DNA of 64,000 bases, from assembly GCA_021613375.1 (NCBI GenBank), contig CM038705.1, forward strand, positions 10,670,595-10,734,594, given 5' to 3'. The position numbers were made by a program, and so were the translations under genes. How positions within the stretch are numbered: the stretch's first letter is position 1; every line of letters starts with the position of its first letter. This DNA comes from Megaleporinus macrocephalus (Eukaryota; Chordata; Actinopteri; Characiformes; Anostomidae). Below the pieces are notes generated by a model that had not been told where the DNA came from, did no database searches, and was given only the letters and a program-made list of their open reading frames with translations. Shown here one piece after another: positions 10,755 through 22,230 of the stretch.

Positions 10755-10935
10755 TTTTCTACATCATTTGAACAAGCCATCGGTCATTTACATTGTGTAA
10801 GAATTTCACGATGAATGGACCAATAGAATTGCTCCAAAATACACTGGAGCTTGAAAAGTAAAAGTAAAGTATGTTTTTGTTCTCTCCTGTTAAGTTGCAA
10901 TTTTGGAGACACTTGTTTTTCATTGGACAGTGATG
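10755..10935. mobile_element. MITE family C fragment
   Basis: It contains 'gaatggaccaatagaattgc', 'agtaaagtatgtttttgttc' and the right terminal repeat 'cttgtttttcattggacagt'. The left terminal repeat is missing. The right end abuts a family B foldback element directly. Confidence 0.75.
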
Positions 10936-11440
10936 GTGTGTTAGTGTGTGTTGTGCTGGTGTGAGTGGATCAGACACACTCACTCTCCACTCTATTAGAC
11001 ACGCCTACCTTGCTGGTCCAACGTGTAGATGTAAAGTCAGACATCATAGCTCATCTGTTGCTGTACAGTTTGTTTTCTCTAGTCCATCATCAGTGCTCAC
11101 AGATCGCTGGATGTTGCTGGTTGGTGGACTATTGTGTTTAAACACTCCTACAGCGCTGCTGTGTCTGATCCACTCATACCAGCACAACACACACTAACAC
11201 ACCAGACAGTGTCACTGCAGTGCTGAGAATGATCCACCTCCCTAATAGTACTTACTCTGTGGTGGTCCTGTGGGGGTCCTGACCATAAAAAAATAGGGTA
11301 AAAGGGGATAAACAATGTATACAGAGAATCAGATGAACTACAGCCTGTAAGTGTAGAACTACAAAGTGCTCCTACACTGGATACACTGAACAGGGGGGTA
11401 ATTTTAATGTTAAGGCTGATTGGTGTATGGAACACTGTTA
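10936..11440. mobile_element. foldback DNA element, family B, copy 2
   Basis: The left arm starts 'tgtgttgtgctggtgtgagt'; the right arm is 'ctgatccactcataccagca' onwards to 'tctgtggtggtcctgtgggg'. The end region 'ttttaatgttaaggctgatt' resembles the outer end seen at 48873. The left arm is shorter than the right, so the copy is truncated on the left, where it meets the family C MITE. Confidence 0.7.
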
Positions 11441-11699
11441 TAAGGAATAGGAACAATCCTAGAACAGTATAGAACAATATTATGGGGAACAGAAACAATA
11501 GCTTAATCCTGATAAAGTGTGACAAAACACACTATTTTGAAAAATTATTTATTAATAATAATAATAATAATAATAACTGGCTTAAAAAGTATTGCTTCAT
11601 AAAATCTAGTTCCTTTAGAGTACGGTATCTTTGCCAAGCAGCCATGGACTGCTGAAAGTGGAGACAAGCGCTCGGTCACCCGTCCCTGCATATTGCGAT

Positions 11700-12030
11700 C
11701 ATTTCCATAACTTTTTATATCATAATAAAAACATTACAATATAGAACTGTTTCATGTAAACCTTCTTATAGAGCACCAGTCCAGCTGGACCCCTCCTCTC
11801 ACCATGGGGCTAAATCTCAAATACTTTCCTGCTCCCTACATAGCGTACTACACCGAAATGTATATACTGACACTCCAACAGTTCAGAGTAGAGCTAAGAA
11901 TAGTCATTTAATTACATCCATACTTAACAAATAGTGCACTTAACACACTGTTAGGGAGTCATTTGAGGTTTGACTGAGGTTTAAAGCTACTTCTGACTGA
12001 AATATAGACGTTTGAAGCATGTAAGACATC
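11700..12030 (-). repeat. 'cactatatag' repeat, inverted diverged copy
   Basis: Reverse-complement match to 5690-5990: 'atcataataaaaacattaca', 'ccatggggctaaatctcaaa', 'gctccctacatagcgtacta' and 'gcatgtaagacatc'. It includes the outer flank that precedes copy 1 of the tandem pair, so the family is at least ~330 bases long. A short (ATA)n run lies just left, at 11551-11576. Confidence 0.7.
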
Positions 12031-12065
12031 CAAGTGACTGGTGGCAGTTGGTGTGTATATATTAT

Positions 12066-12513
12066 ATACAGTACTGTGTAAACGTTTTAGACACTTGGGG
12101 ATATTATTATATTTAAAAAGCTATTTTTTAGGCAGGAAGCTTGTATTTGCTCAGCAAAACATTTTATTTATTAAATATTATAACAGTTTTACAGTAAGTA
12201 GTGCTTTTACTTATGTCAGTGTGTTTATTTAACCCTTTCCAAGCTTCTCCTTGTGAAAACAACCCAGTATTATTTACAGTTCTCATCTAATACCTGCTTT
12301 GGCTGCTCAGTACTTCATTAAGCTAAATCAAGATTGGAACTAAATACACTCATACAATGTCTGGGGCGTCCAGGAGAAACCTGGAAGTAAACTTTGTTCT
12401 TCTTGTGGAGCTCAAGATCTGATCTACTTCTTTCATAATGCTACTTTATACTGTATTAACACTAAAGAGTTTTAAACAATGAGCTTAGGTTGAGACTTTT
12501 GCACTGTAGTGTA
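12066..12513. mobile_element. MITE family A, copy 2
   Basis: It begins ACAGTACTGTGTAAACGTTT and ends with the inverted 'acttttgcactgtagtgta'. The interior has 'ttatttaaccctttccaagc', 'cagttctcatctaatacctg' and 'tctggggcgtccaggagaaa', shared with the copies at 32613 and 46937. It is longer than copy 1 (about 448 versus 325 bases), so copy 1 is internally deleted. Confidence 0.75.
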
Positions 12514-13224
12514 CTTTACAACAACTTTGAGCCAATCAGGTTCTGCATTATCTCTACAATTAAAAGACTTTGCTTGTGAAATGAATACAATTTGAGGTGA
12601 GGGCAAAACATTTGCATATGACTGGATGTTAATGGATGTTACAAGTCTAAAAAACATGGAATGTTTTCATTTAGAACAGCTAAGAAATTCACGTGCACCT
12701 GCATTAGGTTAGCACTAATATAGTGTTAGAAATCCCATAGAGGAGCTAACAGGATATAACATGGTCATAAAGGCTGTTTTTTGTTTTTTCTCCTTTTTTG
12801 ACCTTGTTTTAAGGCCCAACTATTGCTTATTTATCTCTTTATCTCATTCGACTTTAGCTTTAAGTAAGTACTGCACTGTTATACTGTATAGACTTATATT
12901 AGTATAATAACAAGTAAAGTTGAATGGAACTGAACTGAGTTGAACTAGTTGCCTCTGAAAAAGCAGGCACGGCTTGTTACGGTGGAGTGAATGTATCTCT
13001 ATGGAAGGGCTGCTTTACTTGTTCAGCTACCTGACATTTGGATTTACAGTTTTGCAACAACAACAAACACGACAACACTTGAGCAACATGGATACGCCAC
13101 CTCAAATAGTTTCGATCTCACTCACACACACACAAACACAGACACACATGTGCATATGTTTTGGTATTTGAGCTCTACCCGTGTGAGCGATTGCATAAAC
13201 ATAATTATACTGTTGCTAATAGAG
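12514..13224. other. no recognised feature; short (CA)n
   Basis: Ordinary AT-rich sequence. A CA-rich run lies at about 13120-13150. Open frames here (12472-12657, 12974-13269) have no recognisable product. Confidence 0.4.
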
Positions 13225-13690
13225 CATAACAACTCATTACCGGGAGAGAGAGAGAGAGAGTTCGGCTGAGTGAAGAGCGTCTGATATGGAAAATATTAAA
13301 AACAGAAAAAACCAGCGATGGAGAAAAGCGTGTGGGAGGAGAGACGGAAAGAAGAAGAGAAGCCCTACGCAGGGCAGAGGGGAACGAGAGTTGGCGAGGG
13401 TTTGGTGGAAAGCAAAACAGTAAGCAGGGAATGAAAGAGGAGAGGAAACTTCCTGAAATACATCTTGAGGAAAGAGCGAATAAAAAAAAAGAGAAGAAAA
13501 ACAAGTATTGATAGATTGGAGAAGAGGCGGCAGGTAGCTCTGCATGAGGGTGTGGAGGATAAAGGAACAAAAGAGAGGGATAGGCTAGAGAGTGGGAGAA
13601 GAGGTGTGCGTGAAAGAAAAGAGAAATGGAAGAAGTATTAAGGAGAGAAGTAAACAAGAAGGGTGGAAAAAAATGAGAACAAAAGAAAAC
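13225..13690. repeat. purine-rich tract with (GA)n
   Basis: A pure GA run at 13243-13262 is followed by ~430 bases strongly enriched for A and G on the plus strand. This accounts for the long minus-strand frames (13205-13720 and 13237-13545), whose products are Leu/Ser/Phe-rich low-complexity sequence rather than a protein family. Confidence 0.7.
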
Positions 13691-13769
13691 CCACTCCACT
13701 TTGTGTTTCCACTTCATCATTTATCATAAACAGACATCACAAAGATCTTTCCATCTCCGTTAAATAAAT

Positions 13770-16655
13770 TAACATCCACTTCATTAGAAACACCTGCCTT
13801 GAAATTCCACTCACTGGTCACTTTATTAGAAACACCTGCCTTGAAATTCCTCTCACTGGTTACTTCATTTTTTTAAAAATCTTGTACTACCTCACACTGG
13901 ACACTTTATCAAAAACAATTACCTTTTACATTCTCTCACTGGCCACTTTATTAGAAACAGCTTCCTTCTATGTCTACTTGCAGGTCACTTTATTAGAAAC
14001 GTCTATCTTGTACCTCTCGCTACCTTTTACATCTACTCACTTGCAATACATCCACTCATTGGCCACTTTATTAGAAACATCTATCTTCTACATCCACTCA
14101 TTGGCCACTTTATTAGAAACATCTGTCTTCTACATCCACTCATTGGCCACTTTAATAGAAACATCTATCTTCTACATCCACTCATTGGCCACTTTAATAG
14201 AAACATCTACCTTCTACATCCACTCACTGGCCACTTTATTAGAAACATCTACCATCTACATCCACTCATTGGCCACTTTATTAGAAACATCTACCTGCTA
14301 CATCCACTGATTGGCCACTTTATTAGAAACATCTATCTTCTACATCCACTCATTGGCCACTTTATTAGAAACACCTTCCTTCTATGTCTACTTGCAGGTC
14401 ACTTTATTAGAAACGTCTATCTTGTACCTCTCGCTACCTTTTACATCTACTCACTTGCAATTATTTGCCACTTTATTATAAAAATCTACCTCCTACATCC
14501 ACTCATTGGCCACTTTAATAGAAACATCTACCTTCTACATCCACTCACTGGCCACTTTATTAGAAACATCTACCATCTACATCCACTCATTGGCCACTTT
14601 ATTAGAAACATCTATCTTCTACATCCACTCATTGGCCACTTTATTAGAAACACCTTCCTTCTATGTCTACTTGCAGGTCACTTTATTAGAAACATCCCCC
14701 TTCCACATCCACTCATTGACCATTTTATTAGAAACATCTACCTTCTATGTCCACTCACTGGTCACTTTATTAGAAACATCCCCCTTCTACATCCACTCAT
14801 TGGACACTGTATTAGACACATCTACCTTCTACATCCACTCATTGGCCACTTTAATAGAAACATCTACCTTCTACATCCACTCATTGGCCACTTTATTAGA
14901 AACATCTAAATTCTACATCCACTCACTGGCCACTTTGGTAGACACATCTACCTTCTACCTCCACTCATTGGCTACTTTAATAGAAACATCTACCGTCTAC
15001 ATCCACTTATTGGTCACTGTATTAGAAACATCTAACTTCTATGTCCACTCACTGGTCACTGTATTGGAAACACTTAGCTTGTATTTCACTGGCCACTTTA
15101 ATAGAAACATCACCCTTCTACATCCACTCATTGGCCACTTTATTAGAAACATCTACCTTCTATGTCCACTCACTGGTCACTTTATTAGAAACATCTACCT
15201 TCTACATCCACTCATTGGCCACTTTATTAGAAACATCCCCCTTCTACATCCACTCACTGGCCACTTTGTTAGAAACATCTACATTCTACATCCACTCACT
15301 GGCCACTTTATTAGAAACATCTCCCTTCTACATCCACTCACTGGCCACTTTATTAGAAACATCTACATTCTACATCCACTCATTGGCCACTTTAATAGAA
15401 ACATCCACCGTCTACATCCACTCATAGGCCACTTTATTAGAAACATCTACCTTCTACATCCACTCATTGGCCACTTTATTAGAAACATCTACCTTCTACA
15501 TCCATTCATTGGCCACTGTATTAGACACATCTACCTTCTACATTCACTCATTGGCCACTTTAATAGAAACATCACCCTTCTACATTCACTCACTGGCCAC
15601 TTTTATAGAAACCTTCTACATCCACTTATTAGTCACTTTATTAGAAACACCTACCTTCTAAATCCACTCATTGGCCATTTTATTAGAAACATTTACCTTC
15701 TAGGTCCACTCACTGGTCACTTTGTTAGAAACATCTACCTTGTATTTCCACTAACTGACCACTTTATTAGAAACACTTGCTTTGTGTTTCCACTCACTGG
15801 CCACTTTATTAGAAACACCTACCATTTACTTGCTGTCCACTAGAAACATGTACCTTGTATATCCACTCAGTGGTCAGTGGTGTATTAGAAATTGTACCTT
15901 GTACTTCCCTTCATTGGCCACTTGATTAGAAACGTCTTCTCTCACTGGCCGTTTTATTGGAAACCACCACCTTGTATTACACATTATTTGCCACTTAATT
16001 AGACACATCTACCTTCTACGTCCACTCACTGGCCACTTTATTAGGAACACCTTTTTTGTGCATACAACCATTGGCCGCTTTATTAGAAACATCTACCTTC
16101 TAGGTCCACTTACTGCCCACTTTATTAGAAACACTTGTTTTGTATTTCCACTAACTGGACTCTTTATTAGAAACCCCTGCCTTGAAGTTCCACTTACTGG
16201 CCACCTTCTATATCCACTCATTGGCCACTTTATTAGAAAAATCTACCTTTCAGGTCCACTCACTGGCCACTTTATTAGAAACACTTGTTTTGTATTTCCA
16301 CTAACTGGCCACTTTATTAGAAACACCTACCATTTAATTCAACTTACAGGTCACTTTATTAGAAATATCTACCTTCTATGTCCACTCGCTGTCCACTTTA
16401 TTAGAAACATTTACCTTCTATTTATCTTCCACTCACTGGTCACTGTATTAGAAATTGTACCTTGTACTTCCCTTCATTGGCCACTTGATCTCACAGGCCG
16501 TTTTATTGGAAACCACCATCTTGTATTTCACATTATTTGCCACTTAATTAGAAACATCTGCCTTCTACGTCCACTCACCGGCCACTTTATTAGGAACAAC
16601 TTTTTTGTGCATACAATCATTGGCCGCTTTATTAGAAACACCCACCTTGTATAAA
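13770..16655. repeat. minisatellite, 42 bp unit, roughly 60-70 units
   Basis: The unit is 'cactcattggccactttatt' followed by 'agaaacatctaccttctaca' and two linking bases: 42 in total. Units vary (cattgg/cactgg, ttatta/ttaata, taccttc/tcccttc), and blocks of variants recur, for example the string with 'tccttctatgtctacttgca' at about 13968, 14377 and 14657. After ~15,620 the units become irregular in length. The core 'ggccactttattagaaacac' resembles the terminal sequence of family B ('ccggccacttcattagg' at 25519), so the array probably grew from such an end. Confidence 0.9.
14506..15843 (+). other. long accidental open frame inside the 42 bp minisatellite
   Basis: A 445-codon frame is open because the repeat unit is a multiple of three with no stop in this phase. 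The product is 14-residue repeats of the type HSLATLLETSTFYI. From about 15,090 on, after an indel between units, it switches to a second repeat of the type IGHFIRNIYLLHPL. A neighbouring frame (13882-14310) and one in the other phase (15041-15427) do the same. No promoter, splice or homology evidence supports expression. I regard it as non-coding. Confidence 0.6.
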
Positions 16656-17486
16656 GCTCAAACTAATCAACAATCAACAAACAGGCTGTAGCCGAAGCTC
16701 CAAGCTGGAGACTTCCAATAAAGTTGTCACTGAATTTATAGCCTGTATTCGAGGTTTTACTGCATTAACAGTTGGAGGAGCTAAAAATCAACAATGACTG
16801 TTTTGTTTGAACAGATGGGCTTATACATCAAGGTGGACCTTCAACATAGGTGTTTCCGCTAAAGTGTCCAGTGAGCAGATAATGCTGGCCTGTGCGGCGA
16901 GCAGATGTGAAAAGCTATTAGTCCCTGAGGTCTATGTTAATGTGTCTTCATTGTCTACAAGGAGGTGTGATTATGAAAAGGAATTAGGCCAATTGAATTG
17001 TGATCTGTTCTCATCTTCAGTGACCTGCAGCTGGGGTCACCAATTAGAAACACCGCTGTCTGACCCCGGTGCCGCACACGCATACACGCATTACCGTCTG
17101 TGTCCCTGTTTAACTCACCGCCCCCCAACTGCGGCACACTCCGACAAGCTGCTCCTTCTTAGGCTGGACAATGAGAGGGCCGCTCATTACCATACAGGTG
17201 GCCTGCACTGACCTCCTGGCACAATGGCACGTCTACGGGGGGCGAATAGAGGAACAGCCGTGCGCTCTGAAGCCACTAATGCACACATACTCACACACTA
17301 CTGGTTAAACTCTTAAGGCCGGCCAATGATTAACGGAGGTATTCTTGGCAAATTCGTTCCGTCACTTTCCGTTCCTCCTTCCAGTCGTTTTTCTCCGTCC
17401 CTGCGCCACATGTCTGCCTTCGATTGGTGGTCCGAGCACACTTCTGAAGCTCTGCTCTCCTCCAGCCCTTTATTTTACTGCCCAGC
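16656..17486. other. single-copy-looking sequence; possible conserved element
   Basis: After the array the sequence is non-repetitive. An open frame at 16807-17211 (+) reads into the accidental tail of the region and shows no family. The block 16,860-17,030 has balanced composition and homeodomain-like ATTA/TAATTG-type motifs ('ggccaattgaattgtgatct'), which would suit a regulatory element. That is a guess. Confidence 0.3.
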
Positions 17487-17700
17487 GTTGCTGTCCAAAG
17501 AAAGACATGTACCTCCAATATTATCGATTTTTATTTTTTGACATCGTTTGAACAAGACAGCTGCCGTTTACACTGGGTGAAAATTTCGTGATGATTGGAC
17601 CAAAAGAAATGTACCAAAATAGATCGGAAAAAATTCTGGTTCCATTGACTTACATTGAAAGTGAAGACTGTTTTTGTCCTCTCCTGTAAAGTTGCCGTTC
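17487..17700. mobile_element. MITE family C, right end missing
   Basis: The left terminal repeat 'gttgctgtccaaagaaagac' is followed by 'tggttccattgacttacatt' and 'ttttgtcctctcctgtaaag'. The right repeat is replaced by unrelated sequence after 17,700. Confidence 0.7.
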
Positions 17701-18329
17701 AGTAAGGTCCAGTTAGAGGAGATCTCTAGAGGAGGCCAAGGTCCGGATCGTCATCATTTCTAACTAGTGTTCTGATTCTGTGGTGTATCCGGTTTACTGG
17801 AGTAGCCTAGTATCAGCATCTTATACCATCAGCTACTGAAACACCAACACATCACACATACCGTTCAGTATATTTCAGTATATTTACTGTTTAAATGCTG
17901 AACTGAAACAAGCTACATTAAAAAAAACAGAATTCAATATGCACAGATCTGATTGGCTGAGGAGCCTTCGGTGATCTTCCAGCGCACGTGATTGGTCTCT
18001 AAGTTCACTGCGCCATAAAGCCTGTGTACTGTAAAGACAAGAAAAGCTCCTCCTCTTAAAATAAACACAGTCTAAATTAAATCATTCTCAATAGTTTATC
18101 AGTTCGGGTCCGCATTGGACAACGTCTGGACCTGGACCTGGACCGCGGTCCGCCTATTAGTGACTCCTGCTATACAATCTGTTTAGACACTGCTGTTGGT
18201 CCTCTTTCCTTATGTTTGAGGTTCTACTTTATTTTATATTATTGTATACCACTATTGTATACCCTTATACTATTGTATGCCTCCTTTTGCCTTATATAGA
18301 GTATATACTATATTCTCTATTGTATCAGC
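17701..18329. other. no firmly recognised feature
   Basis: A GC-richer stretch (18,100-18,165, 'gacctggaccgcggtccgcc') resembles the end of a DNA transposon I cannot place. The rest is AT-rich with short 'ttgtatac' repeats around 18,240-18,290. Confidence 0.35.
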
Positions 18330-18660
18330 CCCACATACCATATAGGAGCACTTAGTAGTTCTACACTTACAGACTGTAGTCCATCTGTTTCTTTGCATAC
18401 ATTGTACCCTCCTTTTTCCCCTTCCAAGGGTCAGGACCCCCACAGGACCACCACAGAGGAGGTATTATTAGGGTGGGTGGATCATTCTCAGCCCGGCACT
18501 GATGTGGTGGTGGTGTGTTAGTGTGTGTTGTGGTGGTGTGAGTGGATCAGACACTGCAGTGGTGTTGGAGTTTACATCCTGTAACCACTGATGAAGGACC
18601 AGAGAACACAAACTGTGCAGCAGCAGATGATCTGGCTTGATAAGGTCAGCGCCACGCTGT
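18330..18660. mobile_element. foldback family B, left arm only (copy 3)
   Basis: 'ggagcacttagtagttctac', 'agactgtagtccatctgttt' and 'acccccacaggaccaccaca' run in the left-arm orientation to 'tgtgagtggatcagacactg'. The right arm is missing. A short loop fragment ('gtgcagcagcagatgatc') follows. Confidence 0.65.
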
Positions 18661-18914
18661 CTTTAAGTCACTGCCTGTCCACCCTCATTATTATCCTGTG
18701 TACAAGGCCTGAGCAGTTTTCTTTCTCAAACAGATTTTAACATATAAAAATGAACAAAGATGAATGTTTAAAAGAACCAGGAGAAAAAAGATTAGGCCTG
18801 ATATTAAATGATTTTGTTGAAAATGTCGTAGCTCACCTATTTAAGAAATGCATTTTGTCTAATGCTGAAAATGTGCTCACACAAGTTTGTTGACGGTGGA
18901 GTGGAGAGGCATCT

Positions 18915-20365
18915 TAGGGACTGTCTAAGCCTAGGCTGAACAACTGCCCATCCTGTCTAAGCCTAGGCTGAACAACTGCCCATCCTGTCTAAGCTTAGGC
19001 CGAACAACTGCCCATACTGTCTAGTCTGATACCGAACAACTGCCCATCTTGTCTAAGCTTAGGCCGAACAACTGCCCATACTGTCTAGTCTGATACCGAA
19101 CAACTGCCCATCCTGTCTAAGCTTAGGCCGAACAACTGCCCATACTGTCTAGTCTGATACCAAACAACTGCCCATACTGTCTAGTCTAACGCCGAACAAC
19201 TGGCCATCCTGTCTAATCTGAGGCCGAACAACTGCCCATACTGTCTAGTCTGATACCGAACAACTGCCCATACTGTTTAGTCTAACGCCGAACAACTGGC
19301 CATCCTGTCTAATCTGAGGCCGAACAACTGCCCATACTGTCTAGTCTGATACCGAACAACTGCCCATACTGTCTAGTCTGATACCGAACAACTGCCCATC
19401 CTGTCTAAGCTTAGGCCGAACAACTGCCCATACTGTCTAGTCTGATACCGAACAACTGCCCATACTGTCTAGTCTAACGCCGAACAACTGCCCATCCTGT
19501 CTAAGCTTAGGCCGAACAACTGCCCATACTGTCTAGTCTGATACCGAACAACTGCCCATACTGTCTAGTCTAACGCCGAACAACTGGCCATCCTGTCTAA
19601 TCTGAGGCCGAACAACTGCCCATCCTGTTTAGTCTGATACCGAACAACTGCCCATACTGTCTAGTCTAATGCTGAACAACTACCAATCCTGTCTAGTCTG
19701 ATACCGAACAACTGCCCATACTGTCTAGTCTAACGCCGAACAACTGGCCATACTGTCTAGTCTAACGCCGAACAACTGGCCATCCTGTCTAATCTGAGGC
19801 CAAACAACTGCCCATCCTGTTTAGTCTGATACCGAACAACTGCCCATACTGTCTAGTCTAATGCTGAACAACTACCAATCCTGTCTAGTCTGATATCGAA
19901 CAACTGCCCATACTGTCTAGTCTAACGCCGAACAACTGGTCATCCTGTCTAATCTGAGGCCGAACAACTGCCCATCCTGTCTAGTCTGATGCTGAACAAC
20001 TGCCCATCCTGTCTAGTCTGATGCTGAACAACTACCCATTCTGTCTAGTCTGATGCTGAACAACTGCCCATACTGTGTAGTCGGATGTCGAACAACTGAC
20101 CATCCTGTCTAGTCTGATGCTGAACAACTGCCCATACTGTCTAGTCTGATGCTGAACAACTGACCATCTTGTCTAGTCTGATGCTGAACAACTGACCATC
20201 TTGTCTAGTCTGATGTTGAACAACTGCCCATCTTGTCTAGTCTGATGCTGAACAACTGCCCATACTGTCTAGTCTGATGCTGAACAACTGACCATCTTGT
20301 CTAGTCTGATGCTGAACAACTGACCATCTTGTCTAGTCTGATGCCAAACAACTGTCCATCCTCAG
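18915..20365. repeat. minisatellite, 32 bp unit, ~45 units
   Basis: Unit: 'ctgtctagtctgatgctgaa' plus 'caactgcccatc' (32 bases), running with almost no length change. At least four variant types exist in the variable half: 'aagcttaggccg', 'agtctgataccg', 'agtctaacgccg' and 'aatctgaggccg'. They recur in fixed sequences of two to four units (higher-order pattern) from ~19,000 to ~19,970. From ~19,980 to 20,360 nearly all units are one type ('agtctgatgctg'). Confidence 0.9.
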
Positions 20366-21084
20366 GCTTCATCTGCCTTGACCGGGTGCCCCTGTTTGCC
20401 TGCATTCTGGACCTCCACAAATAAAAAAAATATTTTGCCCTGACCTGACTGCACAAAGTGCCAGTGGACCCCCACCTTTACCATCAGTGGGCTGTAGTGG
20501 ACAGTAGTGCCATCAGTGGACAGTACATAGTCCAGTACTGTAGGGCAGCTGGTGTTTTAAAATGATGATAAAAATCAAAACTGGGAAACAAGAAACCAGA
20601 AATAGTTTTAATATGAGAAACAATGCAGTCAGCATTGTCTGGCTTTACTGTGGCCACGTTTCACTCCTGTCCTTCTTTTCTTCACTCCCCTCCATCCTCT
20701 CTTTCCTAGAAATCCAGAGAATTTCCTATTCCTTTCATCTTAGCATGTAAGTCATTCTTTCATTCTCTGAAATGCAAGTGTGGGTTCTCTGTAAATCTCT
20801 GCTATCTGCTTCTCTCATTGTTGCCCTTTATCCCCGTGCAGCCCCTCATCCTTGTCCATTTTCCTCCCGCGCCTTTTCTCCTAAGTCCAAATCACTCTTT
20901 CTTCTCAATGGCCTGCTTGAAAACCGGCCTAAATATAGCAGCGGTCAGGAGGCTTAGCGTTCTGATTATTATGAATTTCTTGTTTTGATTATGCAACTCA
21001 AAGCTTTGGTGCAAATGTGGACCATGTCGGGATTAAAATAAACAGACCTAAGATTGAGCCATGAGGCACACCGCTGCCATACAG
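20366..21084. other. no recognised feature
   Basis: Mixed sequence; small open frames (20562-20750, 20772-20957) have no recognisable product. It becomes pyrimidine-rich towards 21,085. Confidence 0.4.
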
Positions 21085-21092
21085 TCTGACTG

Positions 21093-21146
<54 letters not shown>

Positions 21147-21427
21147 TGTCTTTCTTACTATCTCCCTCTCTCTCTTGCTCTCTCTCTCTGTCTTTCTGCC
21201 TCTCTCTCACTCTCTCTCTCCCTCTCTTCCTTGCTATCTCTCTCTCTCTGTCTTTCTGCCTCTCTCTCTCACTCTCTTCGTTGCTCTCTCTCTCCCCCTC
21301 TCTCTCTCTCTCTCTCTCTGTCTTTCTGCCTCTCTCTCCCTCTCTTCCTTGTTCTCTCTCTCTCTCTCTCTCTCCCTCTCTCTGTCTTTCTGCCTCTCTC
21401 TCACTCTCTCTCTCCCTCTCTTCCTTG

Positions 21428-21459
<32 letters not shown>

Positions 21460-22189
21460 GTCTTTCTGCCTCTCTGTCTCCCTCTCTTCTTTGCTCTCTC
21501 CCACTCTCTCTCTCTCTCTCCCTCTCTTCCTTGCTCTCTCTCTGTCTTTCTGTCTAACTCTCTTTCTGTCTCTCCCTCTTGTTTTTTTCTTTCCTTCTCT
21601 CTTTCTTTCTTTGTTTCTCTCTCACTCATTTTCTAGCTTTCAGTTCCTTTATCACTCTGCCATTCTGTGTTTCTTTCTTACTTGCTTTTCTTGATTGTTT
21701 TCTCCCTCTCTTTCTTCCCCACTTCCTGTCCTTCTCTCTCTTTCATTTCACCCGTTTCCTTTCATTTTCATCTGTCTTTATTGCTTTTTCTCTTTCCGTC
21801 TCTTTCTCTTTCTGTCTCTTTCACATTCTATCAGTCTTCATCTCTCCTTTTTCTGTCTTTCTTTTTTTAAACTTTTAATCTTTCTCTTTCTTTCTCTATC
21901 TCTTTTACACTCTGTCTTTGTCTCTCTCTTTTTTTTCTTTCTTTCTCTCTGGTTCTGTCTTTTTCACACTCTATCGATCTTCATCTCTCCTTTTTCTTTC
22001 TTTCTTTTTTCTTGTTTCCCTCTTTTCTTCTTTCGATTTCTTTCTCTCTCTTTTACACTCTGTCTTTGTCTCTCTCTTCTTTCTTTCTCTCTGTCTCTCT
22101 CTTTCACATTCTATCAGTCTTCATCTCTCCTTCTTTTTCTTTCTTTTTTCTCTTTTTCTTCTTTTCACACACTATTGGTCTCTCCTTTT

Positions 22190-22221
<32 letters not shown>

Positions 22222-22230
22222 TCATTCTTT
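21085..22230. repeat. polypyrimidine tract, (TC)n and (TTTC)n
   Basis: About 1.15 kb of almost unbroken C/T on the plus strand. It starts as (TC)n with recurring ~55-60 base blocks marked by 'tctgtctttctgcctctctc' and 'cctctcttccttgctctctc', turns into TTTC-rich sequence after 21,600, and ends in a (CTTT)n run at about 22,190-22,226. All long frames here (both strands) are low-complexity Leu/Ser/Phe or Arg/Glu products and not genes. Confidence 0.9.

Noticed and set aside
16807..17211. 134-codon plus-strand frame as an exon
   Set aside because: No family match and no splice-bounded structure; kept only as possible conserved non-coding sequence.
21061..21636. Long Leu/Ser-rich reading frames on the plus strand (and Arg/Glu-rich ones on the minus strand)
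   Set aside because: They are direct translations of a CT/GA simple-sequence tract in all phases; no start context, domain or codon structure.
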